Shown: positions 36,121 to 46,151 of the stretch, piece by piece
Layout: each line of letters opens with the position of its first letter
Position numbering within the stretch: the stretch's first letter is position 1
From: Dethiobacter alkaliphilus
GTDB taxonomy: Bacteria > Bacillota > Dethiobacteria > DTU022 > UBA8154
Assembly (NCBI GenBank): GCA_016841605.1
Contig: JAENYV010000002.1
Span: 186,001 to 250,000, forward strand
DNA length: 64,000 nucleotides
Direction of reading: 5' to 3'
Notes under the pieces: generated by a model
What the model saw: the letters and a program-made list of their open reading frames with translations, nothing else
The model's database searches: none
What the model was told of the DNA's origin: nothing
Program-made: the position numbers and the translations under genes

Positions 36121-36139
36121 TTTCTCTTCCACACCGGGG

Positions 36140-36415
36140 CTAGAGCTTGCTCGCGCTCTCGTCCGAAACGGGTTCTTTGTTCTGCAAACGGTGTTTGACG
36201 GTTTCCGGTTGAACCGCTGAAAGAATAATATGACCGCTGTCCGTAATAATAACTGCACGCGTTCTGCGGCCGTATGTTGCATCGACAAGCATTCCTCTGT
36301 CCCGCGCTTCGCCGATAATACGTTTAATGGGAGCAGACTCCGGGCTGACAATAGCAATAATACGATTGGCTGAAACAATATTTCCAAAACCGATATTAAT
36401 TAACTTGATATTCAT
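36140..36415 (-). CDS. remA: Extracellular matrix regulatory protein RemA (DUF370)
   Basis: Small DNA-binding regulator that in B. subtilis activates biofilm matrix genes. 91 residues with the family-defining [14 protein letters not shown] and [13 protein letters not shown] stretches; an acidic/basic C-terminal tail is less conserved. Conserved yicC-remA-gmk-rpoZ order. Its ribosome binding site appears to be embedded in a leader hairpin (see separate entry), which suggests translational control. Confidence 0.95.
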   Translation of the reverse strand: MNIKLINIGFGNIVSANRIIAIVSPESAPIKRIIGEARDRGMLVDATYGRRTRAVIITDSGHIILSAVQPETVKHRLQNKEPVSDESASKL

Positions 36416-36420
36416 AATTA

Positions 36421-36490
36421 ACCTGATCCCGGGGCTAAAAATTAAAACCCGGATAAAAACAAGATCAGGTCGACACCTCCTTTTTTTTCA
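36421..36490 (-). promoter_or_regulatory. remA leader hairpin with an orphan ribosome binding site
   Basis: Within the 207-bp gap before remA, ACCTGATC and GATCAGGT (36463-36470/36421-36428) form an 8-bp stem. Inside it CCGGG pairs with CCCGG (36448-36452/36429-36433). The 3' arm contains the AGGT that should serve remA. Just upstream of the stem is a perfect AAGGAGGTG (minus strand, 36474-36482) with no annotated gene; it could drive an 8-codon leader starting at CTG inside the 5' arm. Translation of that leader would open the hairpin. Inference from sequence only. Confidence 0.4.
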
Positions 36491-36622
36491 TAATCCGTTC
36501 TTAAACGGAAACAGAACAGAACAATAAATTTTCCTTCCCACCTCCTTCTATATTCTCCTTGTTTTAAACTTCATAAAAGGGCTTAACTTTCTCTTACAGT
36601 GCGCTTAACCGGACAAGATCCG

Positions 36623-37504
36623 TTATTCAATATTTTGAACCTGTTCTCTTATTTTTTCAATTTCACTTTTACCTTCCACTACCAGACGAGAGATTTCCAG
36701 ATCGCTGCTTTTTGCGGCAATAGTATTAATTTCCCTGTTCATCTCCTGCAAAAGAAAATCCAGCTTGCGTCCGACGGCTTCATCCCCGACAAGAGCTGCA
36801 AAGAAAGATTCAAGATGGCTATCCAGTCTGACCAATTCTTCATCAATATTGCTTCTTTCCGTAAACAAAGCAACTTCCATAAAAAAGCGCTGTTTGTCGA
36901 GCTCGTTACCGCGGAGTATTTCTTCCAGACGAGAATTCAGCTTATTACGATATTCTTCCAGAACCGCCGGTCCTTTTTCTCTCATCCGTAAAACCAGCTT
37001 CTGCAAGGTTTCCAAGCGCCGGGTAATATCTTTTTCGAGCCTGTTTCCTTCCTCTGACCTTTGTTGTATCAAGTTAGAGAGGGCCTGGTCCAGGACAAGA
37101 TCCAAAAGCGGGGCAACCAGCTCCAGGTCCGGACCTGTCTTGACAACCTTCAAAATATCAGGAAAACCCGCCAGTTCTCCGATCGAAAGCTTCTTTTCCG
37201 CTAATTGAAACGAACTGTCCAGTTTTTGTAAGGCCAGATAATAGCTTTCCGCAAGATCTAGATCTACTTCAACAGTTTTACCATATTCGGAGGCGATCTC
37301 CAGGGAAATAAAAACCTCCACCCTGCCGCGTGAAAGCCTTTCATGTATTGTGCGTCGAATTTTTTCCTCCAGCGCCAGCAAATCCCTGGGAGCCCTGATA
37401 ACAAGATCAAGATGTCTGTGATTAACAGATTTAATTTCCACTGTAAAAGAGTAACCGTTCCGGCTTTCTCCCCCACGACCATAACCTGTCATACTTCTAA
37501 CCAA
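36623..37504 (-). CDS. yicC: YicC/YloC family endoribonuclease
   Basis: 293 residues of the YicC family, oligomeric RNases first known as stress-induced proteins. Signature N-terminus MVRSMTGYGRG and KSVNHRHLDL, and the C-terminal GRKLDFLLQEMNREINTIAAKS that holds the conserved acidic residues. Upstream of remA in the conserved order. A plausible sigma-A promoter lies 50-77 bp upstream. Confidence 0.95.
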   Translation of the reverse strand: MVRSMTGYGRGGESRNGYSFTVEIKSVNHRHLDLVIRAPRDLLALEEKIRRTIHERLSRGRVEVFISLEIASEYGKTVEVDLDLAESYYLALQKLDSSFQLAEKKLSIGELAGFPDILKVVKTGPDLELVAPLLDLVLDQALSNLIQQRSEEGNRLEKDITRRLETLQKLVLRMREKGPAVLEEYRNKLNSRLEEILRGNELDKQRFFMEVALFTERSNIDEELVRLDSHLESFFAALVGDEAVGRKLDFLLQEMNREINTIAAKSSDLEISRLVVEGKSEIEKIREQVQNIE

Positions 37505-37553
37505 AAAAATTCCCCTTTTTCTCTATGTCGTTTGAACAACTTTTTCAAACTTT

Positions 37554-37581
37554 ATTCTATCACAAAAACAGGCATAATCAA
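37554..37581 (-). promoter_or_regulatory. Possible sigma-A promoter for yicC
   Basis: Minus strand TTGATT (37576-37581), 16-nt spacer, TAGAAT (37554-37559), in the 113-bp gap between the P-type ATPase gene and yicC. Confidence 0.5.
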
Positions 37582-37617
37582 GAGAAAAAGAGTAAGAATG
37601 TCAAGATATAAGAATTT

Positions 37618-40353
37618 TTACCCTAATTTTCTGCAAAATTTTGTTACGGACCGGGAAAACAATTTCTTGTATGACCAAAGAAGGAAATTACCAAGATAGG
37701 GCAGGGCAGTAGCAATCAGAATAATTAGCCAGTCTTCCATACTGAGTGGGAAAGTATTGAAAAGCTCCCGTAAAAAAGGATTATAAAGAATACATAATAG
37801 TAGAAAAATGGAGGTGCTGACGGCAGCGACGAGAAAAAAGTTGCCGACTGGATTTTTCTCCCATATCGGAAGATATTCTGATCTACATTCGAAAACATAA
37901 AACAGTTGTGTCAAGATCAATGTTGTTAAGGCCATTGACTGTGCATAAACGATATCTTCACTATTAACATAAGACAGGGAAAAAACGATGAGAGAAGTAA
38001 CTCCAATAATAAAGCCCCGATTGAGAATATTTAACCAGAGCCCACGGCCGAAAATATTTTCTCTCGGTGCCCGGGGAGGCCTGGACATAATATTTCCCTC
38101 GGGCGGATCAACCCCCAGGGCCAAAGCCGGTAGACCATCCGTAATTAAATTTACCCAGAGAATCTGGATCGGTTTTAACGGTAGAGGCAAACCAAACATC
38201 ATGGCCAGAAACATCGTTAGTATCTCACCTAAATTGCAGCCCAGCAGAAAGCGAATAAACTTACGGATATTATCGTAAATACTGCGCCCTTCTTCAACAG
38301 CAGCCACGATAGTATTGAAATTGTCATCGGCAAGGATCAAGGAAGCTGCTTCCCTTGTTACCTCAGTCCCGGTACGCCCCATAGCTATGCCGATATCCGC
38401 CTCTTTGACAGCAGGAGCATCATTTACCCCGTCCCCCGTCATGGCTACGATATGGCCCTTTGCTTTTAAGCAACGGACAATCCTTAATTTATGCTCGGGA
38501 TTAACCCGGGCATAAACACGATATCCTTCAATACGCCTGGAAAGTTCTTTTTCGTTGAACATGTCCAGTTCCGCACCCGTAACCACCTCTTCTCCAGACC
38601 GCAGTATCCCCAGTTGCCTGGCGATGGCGACCGCGGTATTGCGGTGATCACCTGTAATCATTACCACCCTGATACCCGCCTTTTTACAATTCTGCACAGC
38701 CTGGAAAACTCCGGGACGAGGGGGATCGATCATCCCAAAACAACCTGTAAAAATAAGATTTTTTTCCAGATCTTCCACCTTAACATTCTCGGAAAAAGAA
38801 TCCAGGGGTTTATAGGCTACTGCCAGCGTCCTTAATGCCGCGGCTGCCATTAACTCTACTTGAGCAAGAATTTCTCTTCGTCTCCTGCTATCAAGGGGTT
38901 TACTTTTTCCCCCTTCTCCATAGATTGAGCTGCACTTTTCCAGGAGCTGTTCCGGTGCCCCTTTCACAAAGAGAAAGAGCTTCTCTCCGTTACGGTAAAC
39001 AACCGACATAGATTTCCTTCCAGAACTGAAAGGATATTCTTTTTGCCGAGTGAAACGTCGCTCCATTTCCTCTTTCCATATGTTTCCTTTTGCTGCGGAG
39101 ACCAATAACGCCCCTTCCGTCGGATTCCCCTGAATACTCCAGGAATCCCTCGTCTTTTTTTTGGGAGAGAGGGAGGCATTGTTACAGAGGACAGCAATAG
39201 TCATGGCCTGGGAAAGATGGAGATCGTTTTTGATCTCTACTTTTTTGCCTCCGCTAAAAAAGCCGCCCTTTATATCATATCCTTCTCCTTCTACCTCAAA
39301 CATTCTACCACCGGCAAAAATTTTTTTGACTGTCATTTTATTTTGAGTAATAGTACCTGTTTTATCAGAGCAGATCACGGTCGCGCAACCCAGCGTTTCC
39401 ACAGCCGGCAGACGGCGAACGATGGCCCTGCGTTTTACCATACGCTGAACACCCAGGGCGAGAGAAACGGTTACAATGGCCGGAAGTCCTTCAGGTATGG
39501 CGGCTACCGCCAGGGAAATACCCGACATTAGCATCCTGTAAAGCTCCTCTCCTCGCCAGAGACCGAGCAGAACAACACAGAGACAGAGAATTAAACAGGA
39601 GGCAACCAGATATTTTCCCAGTTTGGCCAAACGTTTTTGCAATGGTGTACTGTGGGCTTCCACCTCCTGGATAAGAGCGGCTATTCTCCCCATTTCCGTC
39701 GACATTCCTGTGGCCAAGACGATCCCTTTTCCGCTGCCGCCGGTGACCAGAGTTCCGCTGAAAGCAAGGTTTAAGGCATCACCCGGAGACGAGGGGATAC
39801 TGCTTAGCGTTGTCACTTCTTTTTCAACTGCAGTAGATTCTCCCGTCAGAGGTGACTCGTCAATCAGCAGACTATCGGCCGAAATTATCCTCAGATCGGC
39901 ACAGATCCGATCCCCGGCCTGAAAAAGGACCAGGTCTCCCGGAACGATTTCCTCCGCGGCAATCTCCTTAACTACCCCTCCTCTGAGAACTTTCCCCAGT
40001 GGTGATGAAAGTTTTTTTAACGCGGAAAACGACCGTTCGGCTTTAAATTCCTGCAGAAAACCAAGAAAAGCATTTAAAAAAACAATGGTGATAATGATAA
40101 TAGCATCGCTGTACTCTTTTAGTATTCCGGAGACCAGCGTAGCAGCCAGGAGGACCAGGACCATAAAATCCTTGAACTGGTTCAAAAAAATTTCCAGGAC
40201 GTTTTTCTGTTTTTTCTCCTGGATAACATTGGGTCCCCATTGTTTTAGTCTTCGTCCGGCCTCTGCCTCTGTTAAACCTTTTGTTGGATCGGCTTGGAAA
40301 TGGGAGTACATTTCCTGAAGTGAAGATACCGCCCATAATTTTGATTGTTTCAA
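37618..40353 (-). CDS. Calcium-translocating P-type ATPase (SERCA-like)
   Basis: 911 residues. Actuator motif LTGES, phosphorylation site D330 in CSDKTGTIT, GDGVNDAPA hinge, and ten predicted membrane helices. The ion-site motifs IPEGLPA (M4, about 286-292) and NLITDGLPALALG (M6) match Ca2+ pumps; B. subtilis YloB is at the same locus. Exports Ca2+ (possibly Mn2+) from the cytoplasm. TTG start at 40353 with GGGGGAGGG just upstream. Divergent from rqcH. Confidence 0.94.
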   Translation of the reverse strand: MKQSKLWAVSSLQEMYSHFQADPTKGLTEAEAGRRLKQWGPNVIQEKKQKNVLEIFLNQFKDFMVLVLLAATLVSGILKEYSDAIIIITIVFLNAFLGFLQEFKAERSFSALKKLSSPLGKVLRGGVVKEIAAEEIVPGDLVLFQAGDRICADLRIISADSLLIDESPLTGESTAVEKEVTTLSSIPSSPGDALNLAFSGTLVTGGSGKGIVLATGMSTEMGRIAALIQEVEAHSTPLQKRLAKLGKYLVASCLILCLCVVLLGLWRGEELYRMLMSGISLAVAAIPEGLPAIVTVSLALGVQRMVKRRAIVRRLPAVETLGCATVICSDKTGTITQNKMTVKKIFAGGRMFEVEGEGYDIKGGFFSGGKKVEIKNDLHLSQAMTIAVLCNNASLSPKKKTRDSWSIQGNPTEGALLVSAAKGNIWKEEMERRFTRQKEYPFSSGRKSMSVVYRNGEKLFLFVKGAPEQLLEKCSSIYGEGGKSKPLDSRRRREILAQVELMAAAALRTLAVAYKPLDSFSENVKVEDLEKNLIFTGCFGMIDPPRPGVFQAVQNCKKAGIRVVMITGDHRNTAVAIARQLGILRSGEEVVTGAELDMFNEKELSRRIEGYRVYARVNPEHKLRIVRCLKAKGHIVAMTGDGVNDAPAVKEADIGIAMGRTGTEVTREAASLILADDNFNTIVAAVEEGRSIYDNIRKFIRFLLGCNLGEILTMFLAMMFGLPLPLKPIQILWVNLITDGLPALALGVDPPEGNIMSRPPRAPRENIFGRGLWLNILNRGFIIGVTSLIVFSLSYVNSEDIVYAQSMALTTLILTQLFYVFECRSEYLPIWEKNPVGNFFLVAAVSTSIFLLLCILYNPFLRELFNTFPLSMEDWLIILIATALPYLGNFLLWSYKKLFSRSVTKFCRKLG

Positions 40354-40483
40354 CGCCCTCCCCCTTTTCGTTTTAATCGTCGAGCGAATGATTTTTCCAA
40401 CGAAGGGGCCTATGTTAACATTATTCTTGTACTAAAAAAAAAAGAACCCTGTCCCTTTTCAGCCGGAAGAAACATCAAGGAAG

Positions 40484-40512
40484 TTGCTTTTCGTTAGAAC
40501 AGCTATTATACT
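40484..40512 (+). promoter_or_regulatory. Sigma-A promoter for rqcH
   Basis: TTGCTT (40484-40489), 17-nt spacer, TATACT (40507-40512), 31 bp before the chosen ATG at 40544. This also argues against the longer reading frame that starts within the -35 box. Confidence 0.65.
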
Positions 40513-40543
40513 GTTAGTAACAACCAGAGGAGTGTGCTTTGTT

Positions 40544-42289
40544 ATGCCGTTTGATGCTTTTGTCTTAAATGCAGTCGCTGACGAGATGATAGAAAAACTA
40601 GTTAAAACCGGACAGAGGGTCTACAAAATATTCCAAATTAATCAGGAGTTAATTATAACCTTTCGGGGTGAAACGCACTCACCCTCTCTCTACTTTTCCG
40701 TTCACCCCCAAAGTTGCAGGATTCATTTTACAGAGCGTCATTATACCCACCCGCTCTCTCCTCCCGCTTTTTGCATGCTTCTACGGAAGCATCTTTTGAA
40801 CGGGGTTTTAACCTCTCTGGAACAACCCCTGCTGGAAAGAGTTCTTTACTTAAATTTTTCCGCACCGAACAGAGAAGGGAAAGAAGTGACGAAAACCCTC
40901 GTTTTGGAAATTATGGGCAGGCACAGCAACCTCATCCTGCTGGATACTGTTTCTGAAGAAAACAAAAGAATCATTTTAGGAGCTTTAAAACCAATTTCTC
41001 CTCTTCTCAACCGACGAAGAACCATTCTCCCTCACCATAACTATTCCCCGCCACCGCTGCAGGACAAACTTCACCCTTTCGCTCTGAGCTACCAGGCTTT
41101 TGTTGAAGAAATGAGCCGCTTTGAGGGGCAACCTGTGGAATCGGCCGTTATGGAAAACATTCGGGGAATCAGTCCTTTTTTAGCCAGAGAAATCGCGGCC
41201 CGGGCAGAAACATCCACGGTATCAAAAGAGGCTGCCCCGTCCTTATGGCATGCGCTGGAGAAATTAATGCAAATTTATACTTCCAAAGAATGGAAGCCGG
41301 CTTTACTCTGCGATAAAGAAGGAAACCCCATTGATTTTAGCGCTTTTCAGCCGCTTCAACCTTTTGAGGGAAGCTTTCGCTTAGTTCACTCCATCAGCCG
41401 ACTTCTTGACGAATTTTTTCAATACAGGGAAAAAATTGTAGGGGAAAAGACCTTGCGGGCTTCTCTTAACCAACATCTCGAGCAAGCACTGAAAAAAAGC
41501 AGACGGAAAGAAAAAGTCCGGTCTAAAGAACTGGAAGAAGCAAAAAAAGCCGATCAGCTCCGGCTCTTTGGGGAATTAATCATTCTGCACCTGAAGAAAA
41601 TCCCTGAGAAGACAAAGGAAATATACCTTGAAAATTTATACAGTGCAGAAGGAGAAAAAATAAAAGTAACCCTTGATCCGCAGATTTCCCCTGCTTCAAA
41701 CGCGCAGCGTTACTTTCGCAAATATCGTAAAGCGCGCCAGGGTGAAATAAAAATCTCGGAAAGATTGGCTGAAGCACATCAGGAGATCGCCTATCTGGAA
41801 AGTGTCCGTTTTTCCATGGAAAAAGCCGACCTGCCAATACTGCAGGAAATAAAAGAAGAGCTTGAAGAGGCCGGTTTTCTTCCCGTAAAGAAAAAACCCC
41901 AACTCCCCAAAAAGGCACCCCGGTTCAGTCCGCTTCAATACCATTCTTCCAGGGGGGAAGAAATTTATGTGGGCCGCAACAACCGCCAGAATGAGCACCT
42001 CGTGCATAAATTCGCAGCGAAAACAGATCTCTGGCTTCACGTCAAAGATATACCCGGTGCCCATGTGATCATCAGGTCAAAAGATCCCCATGATGAAACG
42101 GTCCGGGAAGCTGCTCTGCTGGCGGCTTACTACAGTAAGGGAGCCGATTCATCCAATGTTGCCGTCGATTACACCCAGGTAAAAAATATAAAAAGACACC
42201 CGGCCGGTAAGCCGGGCATGGTTACATATACAAATTACAAAACAATCTTTGTGACCCCGAAAAATTTCGAAAATTTCGGGACACATTAA
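40544..42289 (+). CDS. rqcH: Rqc2/RqcH-type NFACT protein (ribosome quality control)
   Basis: 581 residues. Recruits Ala-tRNA to stalled 50S subunits and adds C-terminal alanine tails; older name FbpA/YloA. NFACT-N domain starting MPFDAFVLNAVADE, a central coiled coil (about 330-470), and the NFACT-R domain with GRNNRQNEHLV, DLWLHVKDIPGAHVII and VAVDYTQVKNIKRH. The ATG at 40544 has GAGGAG upstream. The final residues KNFENFGTH do not look like the family and are encoded by the inserted transposon repeat, so the native end has been replaced. Confidence 0.93.
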   Translation: MPFDAFVLNAVADEMIEKLVKTGQRVYKIFQINQELIITFRGETHSPSLYFSVHPQSCRIHFTERHYTHPLSPPAFCMLLRKHLLNGVLTSLEQPLLERVLYLNFSAPNREGKEVTKTLVLEIMGRHSNLILLDTVSEENKRIILGALKPISPLLNRRRTILPHHNYSPPPLQDKLHPFALSYQAFVEEMSRFEGQPVESAVMENIRGISPFLAREIAARAETSTVSKEAAPSLWHALEKLMQIYTSKEWKPALLCDKEGNPIDFSAFQPLQPFEGSFRLVHSISRLLDEFFQYREKIVGEKTLRASLNQHLEQALKKSRRKEKVRSKELEEAKKADQLRLFGELIILHLKKIPEKTKEIYLENLYSAEGEKIKVTLDPQISPASNAQRYFRKYRKARQGEIKISERLAEAHQEIAYLESVRFSMEKADLPILQEIKEELEEAGFLPVKKKPQLPKKAPRFSPLQYHSSRGEEIYVGRNNRQNEHLVHKFAAKTDLWLHVKDIPGAHVIIRSKDPHDETVREAALLAAYYSKGADSSNVAVDYTQVKNIKRHPAGKPGMVTYTNYKTIFVTPKNFENFGTH

Positions 42290-42324
42290 AAAATTTCGGA
42301 AAAAATTTCGGGACACATTAAAAA
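42272..42324 (+). repeat. Left REP-like repeats of the transposase element (two direct copies)
   Basis: Two copies of AATTTCGGGACACATTAAAA at 42272-42291 and 42304-42323, each preceded by another AATTTCG. The first copy includes the last codons and stop of rqcH. Confidence 0.85.
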
Positions 42325-42384
42325 TTTTTAATACTGCACAAACCATTTTAACGTTTTTTATAGCGCTCTAACGGACATCAAACA

Positions 42385-43068
42385 CTACTCAGTTGGATCT
42401 TTTTTATGTTTCCACGGACCTTTTGGGCCTCGCTTGCGTGGCTTAAAATTCAAACTAAATTTTTTTTCAAGGTCAGAAACAAAAGATTCATCTCCAAGTG
42501 GTATTCCGGTTTGCGAATGGTACTGTATCTTCTCCGCTTCTTCGGTAGTTATATTAAAAGATAGATATTTTTTCCATTCACCAAACATATTTAACAGTGG
42601 GGCAACCCTCACCAGGGAATCATCTCTCCCCTCAATGTGTGCTGCTGCACTGCTCCAACGATATTGCCACGCATGTTCAGCCAATCCGGCGCGAACAGGA
42701 TTAAGTTCAATATAGCGGGCAGCCAAATATAAATGAGCCTCGTCCATTGGAAACGAGGCAAAACGTCCCTGCCATAAATAACCGCTCCAGTCTTTCTGTG
42801 AGTTCACCAGCCAGGTATAACGGCGATGTGCTTCACCGATTGCACTTGCCAAGGATTCTTTTGTATGAGGCACGGCAATAAGATGGATATGGTTGGGCAT
42901 TAAACAGTAGGCCCAAATCTCGACGCTCCACTGCGAACATAACTCTGCCATAATCCGAATGTATCGCTTATAATCATCGTCACAGAAAAAAGTTGGAAGA
43001 CGTCTATTTCCACGTTGCGTAACGTGGTGGGGTAAACCTGGCACGACAACTCTGGCTATTCTTGGCAT
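42385..43068 (-). CDS. REP-associated tyrosine transposase
   Basis: 227-residue HUH-class Y1 transposase of the RAYT group. Metal-binding HUH motif in MPNHIHLIAV, the catalytic Tyr in YLAARYIELNPVRAGL, and the family phrases HHVTQRGNRR and LWQGRFASF are all present, so it looks intact. The ATG at 43068 (MPRIARVVVPGLPHH) is the normal family start; the open frame continues into pyrR but that part is out of character. A basic C-terminal tail follows the domain. Confidence 0.93.
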   Translation of the reverse strand: MPRIARVVVPGLPHHVTQRGNRRLPTFFCDDDYKRYIRIMAELCSQWSVEIWAYCLMPNHIHLIAVPHTKESLASAIGEAHRRYTWLVNSQKDWSGYLWQGRFASFPMDEAHLYLAARYIELNPVRAGLAEHAWQYRWSSAAAHIEGRDDSLVRVAPLLNMFGEWKKYLSFNITTEEAEKIQYHSQTGIPLGDESFVSDLEKKFSLNFKPRKRGPKGPWKHKKDPTE

Positions 43069-43109
43069 AAATACATTATAATAACAAATTCTTTTACAGT
43101 CAACAATAA

Positions 43110-43667
<558 letters not shown>

Positions 43668-44606
43668 TTAATCTTCCTCCCCGTCAAAAAATAACGAAAA
43701 TTCTTTTCCAGGTTCCGCGACAAATTCCAGATACTCTCCACGAGAAGGGTGGATAAAACCCAGAGTTCTGGCATGCAGCAACTGTCCCAGATCCCGATAA
43801 GGCGACCTTCTGGGGCCATAAAGGGGATCGCCGACAACGGGACACCCGATAAAAGCCATATGAACACGAATCTGATGAGTTCTGCCGGTTTCCAGATGAA
43901 GAGAAAGAAGTGCAAAAGAATTTTTTTTCTTCAATACCTGAAAATGAGTTACTGCTCTTCTTCCTGTTCTATCCTTTCTCACCGCAAATTTTTTACGATC
44001 CAGAAGATCTCTTCCCAACGGGGCATCGATCATCCCCTCCCTTACCTGGGGAGAACCATGAACAATTGCCCTGTACTCTCTTTTTACTTTCCGATTTTTT
44101 AATTGAGCGCTAAGCTCTCGAAAAGCTGCTTCATTTTTAGCCACCATCAACAGTCCGGTTGTATCCTTGTCCAGACGATGGACGATACCGGGCCTGATTT
44201 TGTCGCCGATAGCGGAGAGATCAACGCAGTGAGCCAACAAAGCATTAACAAGGGTGCCCTGCCGATGGCCTACCGCGGGATGCACAACCATACCTTTCGG
44301 CTTATTGATGACCAGGAGATCTCCATCCTCAAAAACAATGTCGAGGGGGATATCTTCCGGTGCAGCTTCCATTATCTCCGGGGGAGGGATATACACTTCG
44401 ATCTGTTGTCCGGCTTTTAACTTTGTCCCGGTCTTTTTTTCCACTTCTCCCTCAATAAGGACATTCCCCCGACGGCAATTTTTTTGCCAGTAAGAACGGG
44501 AAAAAGAATCGTTCCGGACAGTTAGGAACTGATCTAAACGGTATCCCTCTTCTTTTTCTTCGACCCGAAATACTTTTTTCTCCATATTCATTAATCCTGC
44601 GGTCAT
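43668..44606 (-). CDS. rluD: RluA-family 23S rRNA pseudouridine synthase
   Basis: 312 residues: N-terminal S4 domain (YRLDQFLTVRNDSFSRSYWQ) and catalytic domain with HRLDKDTTGLLMVAKN (catalytic Asp), GRTHQIRVHMA and GDPLYG. Probably modifies 23S rRNA helix 69 positions as RluD; B. subtilis YlyB is the positional equivalent. The start at 44606 forms an ATGA overlap with lspA; an internal ATG at 44591 is an alternative. Confidence 0.94.
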   Translation of the reverse strand: MTAGLMNMEKKVFRVEEKEEGYRLDQFLTVRNDSFSRSYWQKNCRRGNVLIEGEVEKKTGTKLKAGQQIEVYIPPPEIMEAAPEDIPLDIVFEDGDLLVINKPKGMVVHPAVGHRQGTLVNALLAHCVDLSAIGDKIRPGIVHRLDKDTTGLLMVAKNEAAFRELSAQLKNRKVKREYRAIVHGSPQVREGMIDAPLGRDLLDRKKFAVRKDRTGRRAVTHFQVLKKKNSFALLSLHLETGRTHQIRVHMAFIGCPVVGDPLYGPRRSPYRDLGQLLHARTLGFIHPSRGEYLEFVAEPGKEFSLFFDGEED

Positions 44607-45130
44607 TTAAAAGATAAAAAACGGCTTTTCTGCAAACCATAAAACAAAAGTACAATTCCGACGACAAGAGATATATCCGCCACGTTAAAAACCGGCCATA
44701 TCTTAAAATCTAAAAAATCAACCACATATCCGTACTTCATCCGGTCAATAAGATTCCCGGTCGCGCCTCCCGCCAGCAAAGACATGCCAAGGCGCAGGGA
44801 AAAACTCTCTTGAGTGAAAAAACGCTCTCCATAAATAATTAAAAAAATCATTAATAATGAGATAATTATAAAAAAAGAAGTCCGGAATGCCAGAATTCCA
44901 AAGGCGGCACCCGGGTTTCTAACATAAGTCAGGTGAAAAATCCCTTTTACTATAGGCCACGACTCTCCGGGTTCAAACTGCCGGATAATCCAGTTTTTAC
45001 TGAACTGATCGCAGGCTAAGATAAAAAGGGCCAAAGCAAAAAAGTAAAGCTTATAAAGGCGGTTTTTTTTAATATCAATGAAGAAACGGTTTTTTCCGTT
45101 TTTTTCTCCCGACTTCCGCGTTATCCTCAT
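44603..45130 (-). CDS. lspA: Lipoprotein signal peptidase (signal peptidase II)
   Basis: Aspartyl protease that removes signal peptides from prolipoproteins. Four membrane helices; catalytic Asp residues in YGYVVDFLDF and FNVADISLVVG; also KNWIIR and RNPGAAFGIL. The exact start is uncertain. ATG 45130 gives 175 residues with a basic N-terminal extension overlapping the TraR/DksA-type gene by 56 bp; a shorter protein of about 155 residues would be closer to family size but has no clear start codon. Confidence 0.92.
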   Translation of the reverse strand: MRITRKSGEKNGKNRFFIDIKKNRLYKLYFFALALFILACDQFSKNWIIRQFEPGESWPIVKGIFHLTYVRNPGAAFGILAFRTSFFIIISLLMIFLIIYGERFFTQESFSLRLGMSLLAGGATGNLIDRMKYGYVVDFLDFKIWPVFNVADISLVVGIVLLFYGLQKSRFLSFK

Positions 45131-45695
45131 CCCCTTCACCCCGGTCAAAATCTGTATCATAGTTCGGCAAAGTATCTTGCAAAGAACTTGCCGTTCCGTA
45201 TTCCGCAACCTGTTCCCAGGCATTTTTACCGTCAAACCAGCTGTTCTCCTCTAAAAAGGTACGTTTAAAAGGAGGATAAAGGTTAAACTCCTCGACCGGC
45301 CGGTCACTGTCCTCTCCCCTCTCCTCTTCTTCCTTCTCCCTAACTTGCCTGCAGGCAAAACAGTAAGGGGTGTAAGGAATTGCCTCTAAACGTTCTTTTT
45401 CAACTTGACGGCCACAACGTGTACATATTCCGAATTGACCCGTTTGAATCCTGTGCAGAGCTTCATCAATTTCTTTCAAAGTGTCAAGACGCTTTTCATG
45501 CAGGGAGAGATCTTTTGACCGTTCGAAAAGTTCCGAACCAACATCCGCGGGATGATTGTCAATCATGGAGAGTTCCTGAATACTCTCCCTGAAAGAAATG
45601 TGCGCTCCGGCTCCTTCACGGGCAGCGGATTCTAAAAGTTCTTCTTTTTCCTTTTGCAGCAAATTGTTAAAATAATTGAGATCAAGCTCCGGCAT
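45075..45695 (-). CDS. TraR/DksA C4-type zinc finger protein, YteA/YlyA-like
   Basis: 206 residues. N-terminal helical part with NHPADVGSELFERSKDLSLHE, then the C4 zinc finger CTRCG...CFACR near 91-115, then an acidic tail with FKRTFLEENSWFDGKNAWEQVAEYGTASS read in parts as EENSWFDG and YGTASS. The YteA group is typical of spore formers; B. subtilis YlyA at this locus modulates sigma-G RNA polymerase, so a role in late-stage transcription is plausible but inferred. Confidence 0.9.
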   Translation of the reverse strand: MPELDLNYFNNLLQKEKEELLESAAREGAGAHISFRESIQELSMIDNHPADVGSELFERSKDLSLHEKRLDTLKEIDEALHRIQTGQFGICTRCGRQVEKERLEAIPYTPYCFACRQVREKEEEERGEDSDRPVEEFNLYPPFKRTFLEENSWFDGKNAWEQVAEYGTASSLQDTLPNYDTDFDRGEGDEDNAEVGRKKRKKPFLH

Positions 45696-45746
45696 ACCAT
45701 TTCACTACTCCTCTTGTAAATATTGCTAGAAATTCTGTAAATGGGT

Positions 45747-46139
45747 TTACAGGTAAGTGAGGACAATGCGCACAAGTTCTGCCAGAAAATCCCCTATTAC
45801 CGGTAAATTTAAAACCACCAGCCGCTGTAAAACGTAGAGGATTAAAGCCCCAAATATTGTCAATCCTATGGCCATTCCCAGGCCCCGAAAAAGCCCTCCG
45901 AAAAAGTTGACCATGAGGTAACGCCGGGGATTATTGAGCTGATTCATATACTCGGCAAGATTAAATTTCTCTAACTGTTGTGTAAGCTCAACCATTTTAT
46001 CCCCAAGACTTTTTGACCTGCTATCTTGATCATCCACCGCGTCACCATCAGTTTTAATAGTTTTTCCAGTAATAATTATATCCTTTTCAGTAATATAGCT
46101 TCTATCCTGGTGGGGCTTTAATCCTGGCGGTTTTCCCAT
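45747..46139 (-). CDS. DUF5665 family membrane protein
   Basis: 130 residues. N-terminal disordered third, then LEKFNLAEYMNQLNNPRRYLMVNFFGGLFRGLGMAIG, quoted here as NNPRRYL and GLFRGLGMAIG, leading into one or two membrane helices (about 80-125). Matches the DUF5665 pattern; function unknown. It lies 12 bp after ileS and before the TraR/DksA-type gene, so it is probably in the ileS transcript. Confidence 0.8.
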   Translation of the reverse strand: MGKPPGLKPHQDRSYITEKDIIITGKTIKTDGDAVDDQDSRSKSLGDKMVELTQQLEKFNLAEYMNQLNNPRRYLMVNFFGGLFRGLGMAIGLTIFGALILYVLQRLVVLNLPVIGDFLAELVRIVLTYL

Positions 46140-46151
46140 TATATCATTTCC

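Noticed and set aside
40484-40543. 20-codon longer N-terminus of rqcH
   Set aside because: It starts in the -35 box of a good promoter and is not family-like; the ATG at 40544 has its own ribosome binding site.
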